A DNA stretch of 64,000 nt from Zea mays (Eukaryota > Streptophyta > Magnoliopsida > Poales > Poaceae): positions 61,336,942-61,400,941 of the forward strand of contig NC_050099.1 in NCBI RefSeq assembly GCF_902167145.1, given 5' to 3'. The notes under the pieces are model-generated. The model had not been told where the DNA came from. It was given only the letters and a program-made list of their open reading frames with translations, and did not search any database. The position numbers and the translations under genes are program-made. How positions within the stretch are numbered: position 1 is the stretch's first letter; every line of letters begins with the position of its first letter. Of this stretch, positions 9,372 through 21,257 are shown piece after piece.

Positions 9372-9378
9372 TATAAAA
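9372..9378 (+). promoter_or_regulatory. TATA box of the LTR promoter of A
   Basis: TATAAAA in cgcctataaaacctcc, at the boundary between AT-rich U3 and a GC-rich leader. It is the only good TATA box near this compositional step and matches the position of TATA boxes in the related LTRs at 15559 and 53762. Confidence 0.65.
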
Positions 9379-11632
9379 CCTCCCCGGGCGCGCCTCACTT
9401 CACCCCGTGCTCACCATCGCCGGCTAGACACCCCTCCTTAGCTCCGACGAGCTCCTTTCCGCCCGCCATGGCCGCCAGAGCCTCGGCCACCGTGGCCAGC
9501 CCACTCCAGTCACCCCAAGTCGCGCCAGCGCTTCGGTTAGCTTCACCATTGGCCCGTGAAGCTTTCCAAGTCCTCAGACCTGGCAGAACTTCACCAGAAG
9601 GCGAAGATCGACCTCACCATACTTCGGGCGCTCGCCTGCACGCGTAGACTGGGCACTCCGGTGAGCCATTCTTCAATTCCTCGCGCACACACCTTTCTTG
9701 ATCCCTGATGAAGCCCTCTGACCAGTTTGATTGGTCAATTGTGCCCTGGATAGGCCGGACTCCTTGCCGCCGACGAGCTCCCCCGTCTGCGCACGCGGAC
9801 CGGCCAACTCCGACCATCCCCGACGGCGACCCGCACATCGCCGTGACCCTCATGACCTCCCCTACACCCTCGGCCACCTCACCGGAGCAATCTCGCCGCC
9901 GGTAAGCCCCTCCGCCCTTTCTTCCGCCGCGGGTACTGTTTAAATTGAGGGAAGGACCTTGGGTTAGGATTAGAAGAATCCAGGAGGTTTTCTGAGATGT
10001 CAGTGACTCAATTGAATAGTAGCCCAGGGACTAGTCAGTAAGGAAAACTTAAAACACCCGCCAGGGACCCCGTTGAAAAGTAGTTTTCCATTTAATCATT
10101 TCTGTTTAATCTTTTTAATAAATAGAGAACTTAGAAAATTCATAACTTGATGAATACTTAACCAAAAGTTATCAAACCAATTTTGCTAAATTCTAAATAT
10201 TATAAACTATCAATTAAAAATATTGAACCCTATGCTTTCTGTTCTAATTTTTAGAGTTTAAAATTAAATACAGAAACTGACCAAACCTTGTTTAATTAAG
10301 GAAAAATTAGTTATGCTTCTGTGTCGAACCTAAGAAAACTTGTAGATGTTCAAACCCCATTTAAACACTGTTTAAAAATAGTAAGAACCCCAGTATTGAA
10401 AAATTTAGTGTAGATATCCATTAAAAGCCATTTCTACCAAAATCTTAGGAAAATCAGAAAGGCCTTAGAAATTAATGACCAGTGGATGAAATTATTTTTC
10501 CTAGTTTGCTTAAGTAACAAAGAACCTAGGAAAAATAAAGGAACCTCTAGTCCAGATCAGATTCAAAGTGAAATGTTTTATTTAGCATTATTCCAACTAG
10601 AAATCAATTATTAGAATTACAAAACTAGACCCAAACTTGATAATAAAAATACAGTGGACTTGTAACCACCAAAACCCCACTGCAAAAATAATAAACACCC
10701 CAGCCATCATTTTAAGAAGGTTAAATTAATAGAACATGATAATGAGTCATAGTTCAATTAAATCATGAGTAACCCACAATAATGCAATAATGGGCAAATA
10801 AAAATTTTGCTAGGCCACTAATGAAATAGGCCACCAGAGAAAAATACAAACCCATTGGAAAGATGCAAAATAATACCTATTGCCAATATTTTATGAAAAA
10901 GGCCATTTAGTCCAATTAATGCATACCACCCCTTCATTTAAGCAAAAAGATGCCAAACTTCAGAATGATTGCTCTTGCACAAAATAGAAGCTAGGAAAAA
11001 TCAGAAATCTGTTGTTTGATATTTTTCAAATATAGTGGTAGTAGAAAGCACCCCTTTGGCTAGAAACTTTAGAAAATCCTAGTAAAATAACTAATAAGTA
11101 TTAATGGCTAGAAATTTATACCAAGTCATGTTATAGCATCTAAATGCCAGCAAAAACAAGTCCTAGAGAATTGCCTACTATTGAATGATAGTTGTAGTTC
11201 AAATCACCCCTTCTGCCCTAAAATTTGGTAATTTTGTCCAGAGAAAACTATTCACTTTTTGAACCCCAAATTTTGAGACAGAGAATTATACACCAGTAAT
11301 AAGCCACTGTAATTTTTACAGAATTTTTGGAAATTTATTATGGCAACTTGTAGTTCAAACCCACTCCAAAAACATAAAGAGAATAAAGAAAAAGGAAGGA
11401 AAAATAAACCTCACTCCAATAAGTCCAACTTGAATTCTTGGCAATTCTCACTATGACTTTAAAAAGAATTCAGTGGAACCCCAAAAATAAACTTACCACT
11501 TAACTTAGCTAAGTTTGATCCAAATTACCAAGTATACCACCAAAAATCTCGTATAAACAAGACTTAGCTCTGTCTAACTCAAGTAGATCATACACCATCA
11601 AAAGTTTAAATTACTAAAGCACATATCATATC

Positions 11633-11860
11633 ATGCATATATCTTACGCATTGCATTCATTAGATTGTAATCTCGCCGACGGAGAGTACGTGCTCATCCC
11701 CGAGCAAGGAACTGTCCAAGAGGAGGACCAGGAGCAAGCTCCCGAGGCGGCTATCGAGAATCTCCCCGCAGCCCCAGCTATTGAAGGCAAGCCCCGGTTT
11801 ATATGCATAACCGTATTATTATATGCTACTTTACTACACTTAATGCTTGTAGGATTGTAA
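11633..11860 (+). CDS. Coding-like acidic block in LTR (3' LTR copy)
   Basis: Second copy of the block at 774-1001, same frame and length, differing by a few bases (for example AIENLPA instead of AIEDLPA). It is open over 75 codons. See the 5' copy for motifs. Confidence 0.4.
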   Translation: MHISYALHSLDCNLADGEYVLIPEQGTVQEEDQEQAPEAAIENLPAAPAIEGKPRFICITVLLYATLLHLMLVGL

Positions 11861-12786
11861 TGTGCACTTAAGTGTAGGAGTTGCTTGAAACCTCTAGTTG
11901 CATGAACTTAGGATTCCTTTTTGAGATGAATACTAGTATGTTAAGTCGAGCAGCTGCTTTGCTAATCAGGATCTCGGTAGAAGACGAGTGATTTTTCTAG
12001 CACTCGCGCGAGCTCAGGAATTGATTGTATTCATCTTGATAACGGGATCTATGTTAGTCTATGGACTCGGATCCAGGGAGGATGCCTTGACCATGAGACG
12101 GGAAAAAGGAATTAAGGATTAATGTGAGGATACCTGAGTCAAGCTTTTGAACGTACTAAGCACATGTCGGGAAATATGGTAACCGGTAAACCTAGTACCT
12201 GAGTGAAGCCGGGCACGGACTTTTTCCCTCATGCGACCTGAGACTGGGTCTCCCATGCTAGCTATGGTGGGTACAAGTGTGGTCACTACACGGTGGCAGC
12301 CGGGGTCAGTGGAGCATTGTATGCCAAGGCGGTGAGGCCTAGACGCGAACGAGGAATCGATGGGGATGGTTGACATGTGTGGGGTCGGAGTACCCTGACA
12401 TGTCATTTGTTTAGGTTTACCTTGCAAGGATAAAACTCGATTCGAATCGTCTGCTTCTCGTAGCTAATGAGACTGCTTGACCCCTTGTACTACATCGAGT
12501 AAGAAGTGAAATGAGGTTACATGAGACAATTTGTTGATTGAACTAAATGCTTGTTACCATGTATGATTAGAAGGAGCAAACCTAGCTAAAATAATGATAC
12601 TAGAATTTGAAAAGCTAAGAATTGATTTTAGAAACAGCTAGCACTTTTGGCAAACCAAACCCCTCAGCCAAACAGCTGCATAGTCTAGAGGTAGAGGAGT
12701 AGATTCCTCACACCGGGTAAGTCTAGCTGAGTATTAGTATACCCAGCCTTGCTTGTGGCACAATTTTTGCAGGTACGATTCAGGAT

Positions 12787-12879
12787 ATGATTGATGGTGT
12801 GAATTGGCCTACCACCCTGCCACCGGGTTGGACGGTTGAGTGGGATGTTGCTCCGGCAGGAGAGGAGCACGAGGAGTAG
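12787..12879 (+). CDS. LTR micro-ORF, 30 codons (3' LTR copy)
   Basis: Same 93-bp frame as at 1928-2020, ATG to TAG, with LPPGWTVEWD and the EEHEE end. The Glu before Trp matches the third family and suggests the Gly in the 5' copy is the derived state. Confidence 0.5.
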   Translation: MIDGVNWPTTLPPGWTVEWDVAPAGEEHEE

Positions 12880-13192
12880 TGGGCTAGGCCTTGCCCATTT
12901 CCTCGACACCGATGACATCGATTATCCGCTGCATTTTATTTCATGAACTCTTATTTGCTACTCGAAAAACTCCGATCTATGTAATAATTCAGTACTTATT
13001 TTGAGGTTTCCTGTTTTATTGTATTTCTTCTGTGACTCACCTTCGAGTGAGATTGTGGAATTTGATCCTGGTTAAGTGGCTCTATCAGACTAGATCTGAG
13101 GGACTGACGGGTTATTCCGATTTAAGTGTGTTGCGGCCCCTGAGGCGTGACTTAGGCACTTAAGCTGGAATAATTCGGGTGGTTCTGCCACA

Positions 13193-14083
13193 CAAAATGT
13201 CCAATTTCTAGTGGAAGTGACAGGGACGACGACAAGAAAAGGAAGAAGGAAAAGAAGAGGTACTACAAGAAGAAGGGCGGCGATGCCCACATATGCCGGG
13301 AATGGGACTCCAACGAGAGTTCCACCGACTCCTCCTCCGACGAGGACACCGCCAACATCACCGTCAACAAGGGCCTCTTCTTCCCCAATGTTGGCCACAA
13401 GTGTCTCATGGCTAAGGACGGCAAGGAAAAGAAGGTACACACTAGAGCCACCCTCAAATACACAACATCTAGTGATGAGGGTAGCTCTAGCGATAGTGAA
13501 GATAATTTAATGTCTCTTTTTGCCAACCTTAGCATGGACCAAAAGAAAAAAAATAAATGAATTAATTGAAGCCATTAATGAGAAAGATGAACTCTTAGTT
13601 AGCCAAGAGGACTTTCTCATTAAAGAAAACAAAAAATTTGTTAAACTGAAAAATGCTTATGCTCAGAAAGTAGAAAAATGTGAAAACTTAACTAAGGAGC
13701 CTAGCATTTGTCATGATTCAATTTCTAGTCTTAGAAATAAAAATGCTAGTTTAGTTTATAAGGTTAAAGAATTGAATGTTTGCAATGATTCTATTTCCTG
13801 TCTTAGAGATGAGAATATTAAATTAAATGCTAAGATTGAGGAATTAAATGCATGCAAATCATCTACATCTACTGTTGATCATATGACTATTTGCACTAGA
13901 TGTAGAGATATTAATGTTGAAGCTATAGATGATCACCTTGCCATGATTAAACAACAAAATGATCACATAGCTAAATTAAGTGCTAAAATTGCTGAGCATG
14001 AACTAGAGAATGGAAAATTTAAATTTGCTAGGAGCATGCTCTATAATGGGAGACACCCTAGCATTAAGGATGACATTGGTTTC
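13193..14083 (+). pseudogene. gag: Sirevirus (Copia) gag fragment, left part
   Basis: Directly after the LTR of A a Copia gag frame begins within the basic region after the zinc knuckle (RYYKKKGGDAHICREWD), followed by NKGLFFPNVGHKCLMAKD, a Ser/Asp-rich stretch and a long coiled coil (INELIEAINEKDELL to AKIAEHELENGKF). This order is typical of maize Sireviruses (Ji/Opie group). One extra A in the run at about 13541-13551 shifts the frame. The element's 5' LTR and gag start must lie upstream of element A, outside the window. The fragment stops at GGTTTC where a solo LTR inserted. Confidence 0.88.
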
Positions 14084-17000
14084 TAAAAGTCGCCTAGAGG
14101 GGGGTGGATAGGCGGAAACTGGAATTTATAAACTTAAAGCACAACTACAAGCTGGGGTTAGCGTTAGAAATAAAATCGAGTCCAAAAGAGAGGGCAAAAA
14201 CAAATCAACCAAGAAATAAAGCGAGTGACACAGTTATTTGTTTTACCGAGGTTCGGTTCTTGCAAACCTAGTCCCCGTTGAGGTGGTCACAAAGACCGGG
14301 TCTCTTTCAACCCTTTCCCTCTCTCAAACGGTCGCCTAGACCGAGTGAGCTTTCTCCTTAATCAAACAGGTCACTTAGACCCCTCACAAGGACCACCACA
14401 ACTTGGTGTCTCTTGCTTTGATTACAAGTGTTTGAAGAACAAGAATTGGGAAGGAGAAAGTGATCCAAGAACAAGAGCTCAAAGAACACGAGCAAAACTC
14501 TCTCTCTAGTCACTATTTGTTTGGAGTGGATTTGGGACTTGGAGAGGCTTTGATTCTATTGAATTGTGTCTTGTATTGATTGCACTAGCTCTTGTATTGA
14601 ATGAGATGTCTGAAAAACTTGGATGCTTGAAGTGGTGGTGGTTGGGGGGTATTTATAGCCCCAACCACCAAACCAACCATTGGGGAGGTTGTCTGTGTAA
14701 CACCCCAGGTGTTACCCAAAGCCCTGGCCAAGGAAGCACACTTGTGTCCTACTCACACTATATGCTAGAATGGAAAGTGAAGGAACTCAAGGTTAGAGGC
14801 ATGGTTAAGATAAGCAATAATCATAACAAGAAAGAAACCCCAGCCTTCACACAATGTTCACCCATAAACAAGATTCTAAAACCCTAATTCCTTCTTAAGC
14901 CATTAAACCCTAACCATGGGATTAAAGGGAAAAGATCGTGCAAATCGCCAAATCTTAAAAGGAAACCTTTACCAAAGATGAAGTGTATTAGTAAATCTAC
15001 AAAATTTATTAAGAGAAGTATTACAAAAAGGCCCAACAAAAACCTCAAAATAGTTCACTAAGTGGAAAGCACACTAGAGCCATCAAAATTTCTCTAAGTC
15101 CCAAAACCACCCCTAGCCCAAAGATCAAAGGTGTTCACCTTTGTGCTGGCGCCAAAACCACTTGGACCAAATAGCAAAAAGTTGCCAAATTACCCAAGGC
15201 ACATCCCTAAAAAATTTGAATTCAAACCGAGGTCCTTTGACATGGTTTGACATCGGTTTTGTCACTCGTGAATAGTGCAGACAGACATGACTTGGCGCCC
15301 ACATATCTTGTGATCTAGGGCAAATCTTCCCTTAGAACTTACATGAACTAGCTAGCCCTAGGTGCCAGGAAGAAATCCTGCACAAGACCCTTGGCGAGAT
15401 TCACACGTTTGTGACCCCAGCAGGCGTTTGAACAAGGGCAGAAACAAACGCACACGTGTTCGACGCGCCCTGGCGACGCCAGAGCACGCCCTTGGCGCTC
15501 CGCCCACGCGCACAGCCCCGCGCCGTGCTAACCCTGCGTCCACTCTCGAGTCCGCGGCTATAAAAGCCACTCCGGCCTCGACCGTACACCCCCGCGCGTC
15601 ACTGACCCAACCCGAGCTCAAGTTCGCCGGAGTTTGCCCCGTGAGCAAGGTGCCAGCGGTCGCGCAAGCCACGACCCTCATTGACCGGCCAACCTAGCCA
15701 CTCCCCCGCCCCGTCCAACCCTCGGGTTAGCTTCTACGGACCTCGGTGAAGCTCTCAGAGCCGGGGATTGGACTCTACCTCACCAGAGACGCCGGATCAA
15801 CGTCGTCGGACTTCAACCGGCCGCCGGCGCACGTAGACCGAGCTCCACGGTAAACCGTTCGCCGATTCCTTGCACCTATAGCGTCCTTAGCACCCCGTGA
15901 AGCTTCCTGTGCCACTTGATTGAGCAATACCGCCGTGAGCAGGCCAGAGCGCACGTCACCGACGAGCCCGACCGCCTGCGCTCGTGGTCAGACCGATTCC
16001 GGCCATCACCGTCGATGAGTCGCACCTCGACGTGACCGCCAGAGACCTCCCGGATCTAACCCCGCCCTTCACCGGACCTCCCTCGCCACCGGTAAGCCGC
16101 GCCACCCTTTTTCCTCTCCGCGGTTACTTTTTCAAGGGGGAGGGAGCTCAGTTGAAAAGAAGAAGAAGCCGGGGGGGTTTGCATAGTCAGTGACTCAGAG
16201 GAATAGTCCCGTAGGGGTATGGTTTAAAGAATTAGTTAAGGGAAACCCCAGGGGCCTCGGTGCAAACTGATTTTTCATTAAACCTTTTAAACATTATTCT
16301 TTTAAATGCAGGCAGAGCTTAAAAAATTCATAACTCCAATTTTATCTAGCCAAATTTGATCAAACTAATTTTGCTAGGTTTTAAATAATATGAACTACTT
16401 AGGAAAAATACCAAACACCCAGGGTACTGCAAGACTTTTTAAAGTTTTAATTTAAATACTAAACTGATCAAAAGCTAAATAAAGAAGAGAAAAATAGCTA
16501 CACTATTCGACTGAGGTTAGGAAAAATTAAAGAGATTCTTAACCACTAACTATCTTGTTTAAAAATAATAAACTCCTCAGTGCACTAGATTATGGAGGGA
16601 TTTACCATTAAAACTTGCCTTGATTCAAACCTAAAGAAAATGAAAAAGGGAGTTTAAAATAAGAACCAGAGGACAACCACATTTTTGCTAGCTTACTTTA
16701 GTAACATAGTTCACTAGAAAATTTTGTTGAGCCCTCTGTTAGTACAAAAGAAAATGCACCACATTTTATTTCATAAAAATAATGAAAACTTAGAAAAATC
16801 TTAGAAAAACAACCCTAAGGAGGACCCACCCTAATCCTTGGGATAACTAATAATATGCTATTATGAATCTAGGAAAAATATAAGTTCTGTTGTTTGACAT
16901 TTTTCAAATAGCAAGTTAGTTATAAGTACATTTTTGACATTAAACTTTAGAAAATCACAACTAAATACCCAGTGGGTCTTTTTTGTAATTTTTAGCATAG

Positions 17001-17515
17001 AGGCCTACTATCACCCATGAATCTTGGCAAAAATAAATTTTAGTCCACAAACCTCACCTAAATCAGAGCTATAGTGTAAAGTGCCATTTCACCCTTACTT
17101 TTGTTATTTTTGCACAAGGAGTATCTGAATTAATTCCAACCTCAAATTTGTAGAATAAACCACAGAGGTCAATGTCTACCCTCTGTAATTTTTGTAACAT
17201 TTTTGGAAAATTCTAAATTACCATGGTAGTTCAAAAGCACTCAATAAGAAGCATAATAGAAAGTAAAATGAGAATTTTGGGAGAAATTAATATTGTACAA
17301 ATAAATCCTCCTAAGAGTCCCATAGAACATAAAGGAGGTGATTGAAGGTTTTAAGTTCATTCAAGACCCTAAAATGAATGTATGAAACCCTTAAGGCCGA
17401 CAAAGAAAACCCTAGTGTACCCACTGTTTTAATACTGTTTCACCATACGTAGTATTTACAAATTGGTATATCATTAATATATATGTACCTTATTCATTGC
17501 ATTTGATATATTGTA

Positions 17516-17643
17516 ATCTCGCTGACGGATAGTACGTCCTCGTTCCGGAGCAAGGAGTTGCTCAGGAGGTAGTCCAGGAGCCAGCACCAGAGCCTGCCAT
17601 CGAGGATCTGCCTGCCCTAGCTTTGGAAGGCAGGCCCCGGTTT
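17516..17643 (+). pseudogene. Diverged acidic coding-like block in solo LTR
   Basis: Counterpart of 817-942. Frame ctc gct gac gga tag tac encodes the shared YVLVPEQG, AIEDLPA and EGRPR motifs with one in-frame TAG in place of GAG. Many differences from the A copies fall in third codon positions and no frameshift is seen through the block. Confidence 0.4.
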
Positions 17644-18626
17644 TATGCATAACCAATTCTATATGCTATTTTACTGCACTTAATGTTTGTAGGCTTTTAC
17701 TGTGCACTTAAGTATAGGAGTTGCCTGAAACTCTAGTTGCATGAACTCAGGATTCCTTTTGAGATGGATACTAGCATGCTAGATCGAGTAGCTGCTTTAC
17801 TAATTAGGGATCTCGGTAGAAGTCGAGTGATTTTTCTAGCACTCGCACGAGGTCAGGAATTGGTTGTACCCATTTTCATATCGTAATGATGATGGTCTGT
17901 GGACAATGATCCATGGGGATGCGTTGTCTACGAGACGGAAATGCGAATAAGGATTAAGGTGTGGTACCGTGTGTCAAGCGTTTGAACGTACTAAGCACAT
18001 GCCGAGAAATATGGTAAATCGGTAAGCCTAGTACCTGAGTGAACCTGCCCGCAGACTTTATCCCTCACGCGACCTGAGACGTGGTCTCCCATTCCGGTTA
18101 TGGTGGGTACAAGTGTTGTCACTTCACGACGGCAGTCGGGGTCAGTGAGGCATTGTATGCCAAGGCGGTGAGCCCTGTTCTGTTGCTAGGGGATCGATGG
18201 GGACGGTTGGTGTGTGTGGGGACGGAGTGCCTCGCCACGTCGTGTGTTTAGGTTTACCTTGCAAGGTTTAAAAACTCGATTTGAATTGTCTGCTTCTCGC
18301 AGCTAATGAGACTACTTGATCCATGCTGCTACATTGAGTAACAAGTGGAAATGTGTTGATTGGCAAAAGATGTTGATTGCTAAAATGCTTGATACCATGT
18401 ATGATTAGCTAGGTACACATTTAGTCTTAAGAGAATCACACTAAAACTTGAAAAGCTAAAACTTGATTTTAGACTCAGCTAGTGCTTTTGGCAAACCAAA
18501 CCCCTCAGCCAAACAACTTCATGTCTAGAGGTAGAGGAGTAGACTCCTCACACCGGGTAAGTCTAACTGAGTATTAGTATACTCAGCCTTGCTTGTGGCA
18601 TAATTTTTACAGGTTGTTTGGAGGAT

Positions 18627-18719
18627 ATGGTTGCTGGAGTGACTTGGCCGTCCATCTTGCCACCGGGTTGGACAGTCAAATGGGACCCTACCTCAACAGA
18701 GGAGGAGCATGAGGAGTGA
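18627..18719 (+). CDS. LTR micro-ORF, 30 codons (solo LTR copy)
   Basis: ATG to TGA, same 93-bp length and spacing from the 56-bp segment as in element A. It keeps GVTWP, LPPGWTV, W and EEHEE; about seven silent changes relative to 1928-2020 and a different stop codon at the same place. Intact although the LTR is a solo relic. Confidence 0.5.
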   Translation: MVAGVTWPSILPPGWTVKWDPTSTEEEHEE

Positions 18720-19041
18720 TGGGCCAAGCTTCCCCATCCCTCCATTTAATTACCGTTAGTTATATTCCACTGCATTCCGAACAATGATCGCTACTTTTGC
18801 AAAACTTCGATGATGTAATAATCTTAAGTACTTCTTTAATGTACGGTTTTATGCTTTATTGTATTTGCTTTGTGCCTCACCTTCGAGTGAGTACGTGGTA
18901 CTTGATCCTGTTAGTGGACTTGTCGGACTAGATCCGAGGGATTGACGTTTTATTCCTATTTAAGTGTGGTCTAGCCTCTAAGGTGGGACTTGGACACTTA
19001 AGTTGGAATAATTCAGGCGGTTCTACCACAATCTATCGACG

Positions 19042-19066
19042 GGCGCACCGGACAGTCCGGTGCGCC
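19042..19066. repeat. Perfect 25-bp palindrome in Sirevirus U3
   Basis: Arms GGCGCACCGGAC and GTCCGGTGCGCC around a central A. Shorter or imperfect copies of CCGGACAGTCCGG recur through about 19400. Repeated palindromes of this kind are a known feature of maize Sirevirus LTRs and may bind a transcription factor. Confidence 0.8.
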
Positions 19067-19601
19067 ACCGGACACTGTCAGGTGCGCCAGCCACGTCACC
19101 CAACCGTTAGGGTTCTGACGGTTTCGACCGTTGGAGCTCTAACAACTTGGGGCACCGGACAGGCACTGTTCGTTGTCTGGTGTGCCTTCTGGCGCTGCTC
19201 TGACTCTACGCGAACTGTCCGCGCACTGTTCACGTTGTCAGTCGACCGTTGCGCTGGCGACCGTTGCTCCGCTTGGCACACCGGACAGTCGGGTGACCCA
19301 CCGGACAGTCCGGTGAATTATAGCGGAGTGGCTTTCCAGAAACCCGAAGGTGAGGAGTTCAGCCTGTACGGTCCCTGGTGCACCAGATAGTCCGGTGCGC
19401 TAGACCAGGGTTCTCTTCGGTTTCTTTTGCTCCTTTCTTTTGAACCCTAACTTAGATCTTTTTATTGGTTTGTGTTGAACCTTTGGCACCTGTAGAACAT
19501 ATAATCTAGAGCAAACTAGTTAGTCCAATTATTTGTGTTGGGCATTTCAACCACCAAAATCATTTAGGAAAAAGGTTTGACCCTATTTCCCTTTCAGTTT
19601 C

Positions 19602-20045
19602 CAACAGGGGAGCAATATCAAGCTTAATTCCCCTAAAAAATTGTCTAACTTTGTAAAGGGCAAGGATCCCATGGTTCAGGATAGTGAGAGTTACATATTA
19701 TATCCTGCAAACTATCCTGAATATAAGATTAGGAAGATTCATGCTAGAAAAACTCATAATGTTTCTCACCATGCATTCATGTATAAAAATGAGGATTCTA
19801 GCTCTAGGCATACCACACATGTTAAAATGTCTAGAAAGAAAATTCCTGCTACATCAAATGAACATAATGTTTCTTTTAAGACTTTTGATGCATCATATGT
19901 TTTCACTAACAAATCAGGCAAAGTAGTTGCCAAATATGTTAGGGGCAAACACAAGAGTGCTAAGACTTGTGTTTGGGTACCCAAGGTGCTTGTTTCTAAC
20001 GTCAAAGGACCCAAGACTATTTGGGTACCTAAGAACAAGGCCTAA
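19602..20045 (+). pseudogene. gag: Sirevirus gag, right part
   Basis: The frame resumes after the target duplication with GSNIKLN, then LSNFVKGKDPMVQD, SYILYPANYPEYKIRKIH, FDASYVFTNKSGKVVAKYV and VLVSNVKGPKTIWVPKNK, ending in TAA 20043-20045. Together with 13193-14083 it covers the C-terminal part of a Sirevirus gag. The stop falls at the place where gag meets pol. Confidence 0.88.
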
Positions 20046-21257
20046 AATTGTTTTGTAGGTTTATGCATCCGGTGGTTCAAGTTGGATAATCGATAGCGGG
20101 TGCACAAACCACATGACAGGGGAGAAAATAATGTTCTACTCCTATGAGAAAAATGAAGATCCCCAACGAGCTATCACATTCGGGGATGGAAATCATGGTT
20201 TGGTCAAAGGTTTGGGTAAAATAGCTATATCTTCTGACCATTCCATTTCCAATGTTTTTCTTGTAGATTCATTAGATTACAATTTGCTTTCTGTTTCTCA
20301 ATTATGCAAAATGGGCTACAACTGTCTTTTTACTGATATAGGTGTTACTGTCTTTAGAAGAATTGATGATTCAATAACATTTAAAGGAGTGCTAGATGGT
20401 CAGCTATACTTAGTTGATTTTAATGATAATCTAGATGAACTAGACACTTGCTTAATTGCTAAGACTGACATGGGTTGGCTCTGACATCGCCGACTAGCCA
20501 CTAGCCCTTGTTGGGATGAAGAATCTTCACAAGCTTCTAAAGGGAGAGCACATTTTAGGACTAACCAATGTTCATTTTGAAGAAGACAGGGTTTGTAGCG
20601 CATGCCAAGCAGGGAAGCAAGTTGGAGTCTAGCATCCACACAAAAACATAATGACGACGGACAGGCCACTCGAGTTGCTCCACATGGATCTATTTGGCCC
20701 GATCGCTTACATAAGCATCGGCGGGAGTAAGTACTATGTAGTTATTGTGGATGATTATTCTCGCTTCACTTGGGTGTTCTTTTTGCAGGAAAAATTATAA
20801 ACCCAAGAAACCTTAAAAGGATTCTTAAGACGAGCTCAAAATGAGTTCGGATTAAGAATCAAAAAGATAAGAAGCGATAATGGGACGGAGTTCAAGAATT
20901 CTCAAATTGAAGGATTTCTTGAGGAGGAAGGCATCAAGCATGAGTTCTCTTCTCCCTACACACCTCAACAAAATGGTGTAGTGGAGAGGAAGAATAGAAC
21001 TCTACTGGACATGGCAAGGACCATGCTTGATGAGTACAAGACTCTGGACTAGTTTTGGGCTGAGGCAATTAACACTGCCTGCTACTCCATCAACCGGTTA
21101 TATCTTCACCGAATCCTCAAGAAGACATCATATGAACTCCTCACCTGTAAAAAGCCTAATGTTTCATATTTTAGAGTCTTTGGGAGTAAATGCTTTATTT
21201 TTATTAAGAAAGGTAGAAAATCTAAATTTGCTCCTAAAGTTGTAGAAGGCTTTTTAC
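20046..21257 (+). pseudogene. pol: Sirevirus protease and integrase
   Basis: In the +1 frame relative to gag: VYASGGSSWIIDSGCTNHM gives the Copia protease with Asp at 20092-20094 (DSG intact). TGA near 20482-20484 interrupts the integrase zinc finger. Integrase follows with MDLFGPI and VDDYSRFTWVFF, IRSDNGTEF and TPQQNGVVERKNRT, so the DDE residues are all visible. Further stops occur at about 20800 (TAA) and 21050 (TAG), and a short deletion near 21248 shifts the frame at GYD. The pattern is gradual point decay. Confidence 0.88.

Larger units (their letters stand above)
8511..13192 (+). mobile_element. 3' LTR of chromovirus A (complete, 4682 bp)
   Basis: Starts TGTGACACC right after the polypurine tract and ends ...ctgccaca; 10864-13192 matches the 5' LTR segment. 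The left half (8511 to about 9200) is AT-rich U3. A TATA box (9372-9378) is followed by a GC-rich block to about 9900 with donor-like ccg/gtgag (9661) and ccg/gtaag (9902). Then come about 1.7 kb of AT-rich sequence, the acidic coding-like block (11633-11860), the 56-bp segment (12717-12772) and the micro-ORF (12787-12879). The following bases caaaa would be the target duplication but the other side is outside the window. Confidence 0.92.
14696..19030 (+). mobile_element. Tekay-like solo LTR (4335 bp) inside the Sirevirus solo LTR
   Basis: Starts TGTAACACCCC and ends ...ttctaccaca; no PBS or internal sequence follows. Flanks gtctg (14691-14695) and atcta (19031-19035) match at 3 of 5 bases, an eroded duplication. 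The 3' part from about 17500 is clearly related to the LTR of A, while the U3 and middle are diverged. It has TATAAAA at 15559, donor-like sites at 15850 and 16092, a diverged acidic block (17516-17643), the 56-bp segment (18557-18612) and the 30-codon micro-ORF (18627-18719). Confidence 0.85.
14084..19596 (-). mobile_element. Solo LTR of a Sirevirus, minus strand, split by another LTR
   Basis: Flanked by a perfect 5-bp duplication gtttc (14079-14083 and 19597-19601) and sitting inside Sirevirus gag. Read on the minus strand it starts TGAAAGGG and ends ...GACTTTTA (terminal CA mutated to TA). It has a minus-strand TATAAATA at 14650-14657 and carries several CCGGACAGTCCGG palindromes at 19042-19400 in its U3. 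Without the inner insertion it is 612 + 566 = 1178 bp, the usual size of a Ji/Opie-type LTR. No internal region is present, so it arose by LTR-LTR recombination. It is in opposite orientation to the host Sirevirus. Confidence 0.85.

Noticed and set aside
14691..19035. Perfect target duplication around the Tekay-like solo LTR
   Set aside because: The flanks gtctg and atcta match at only 3 of 5 bases; reported as eroded, not perfect.
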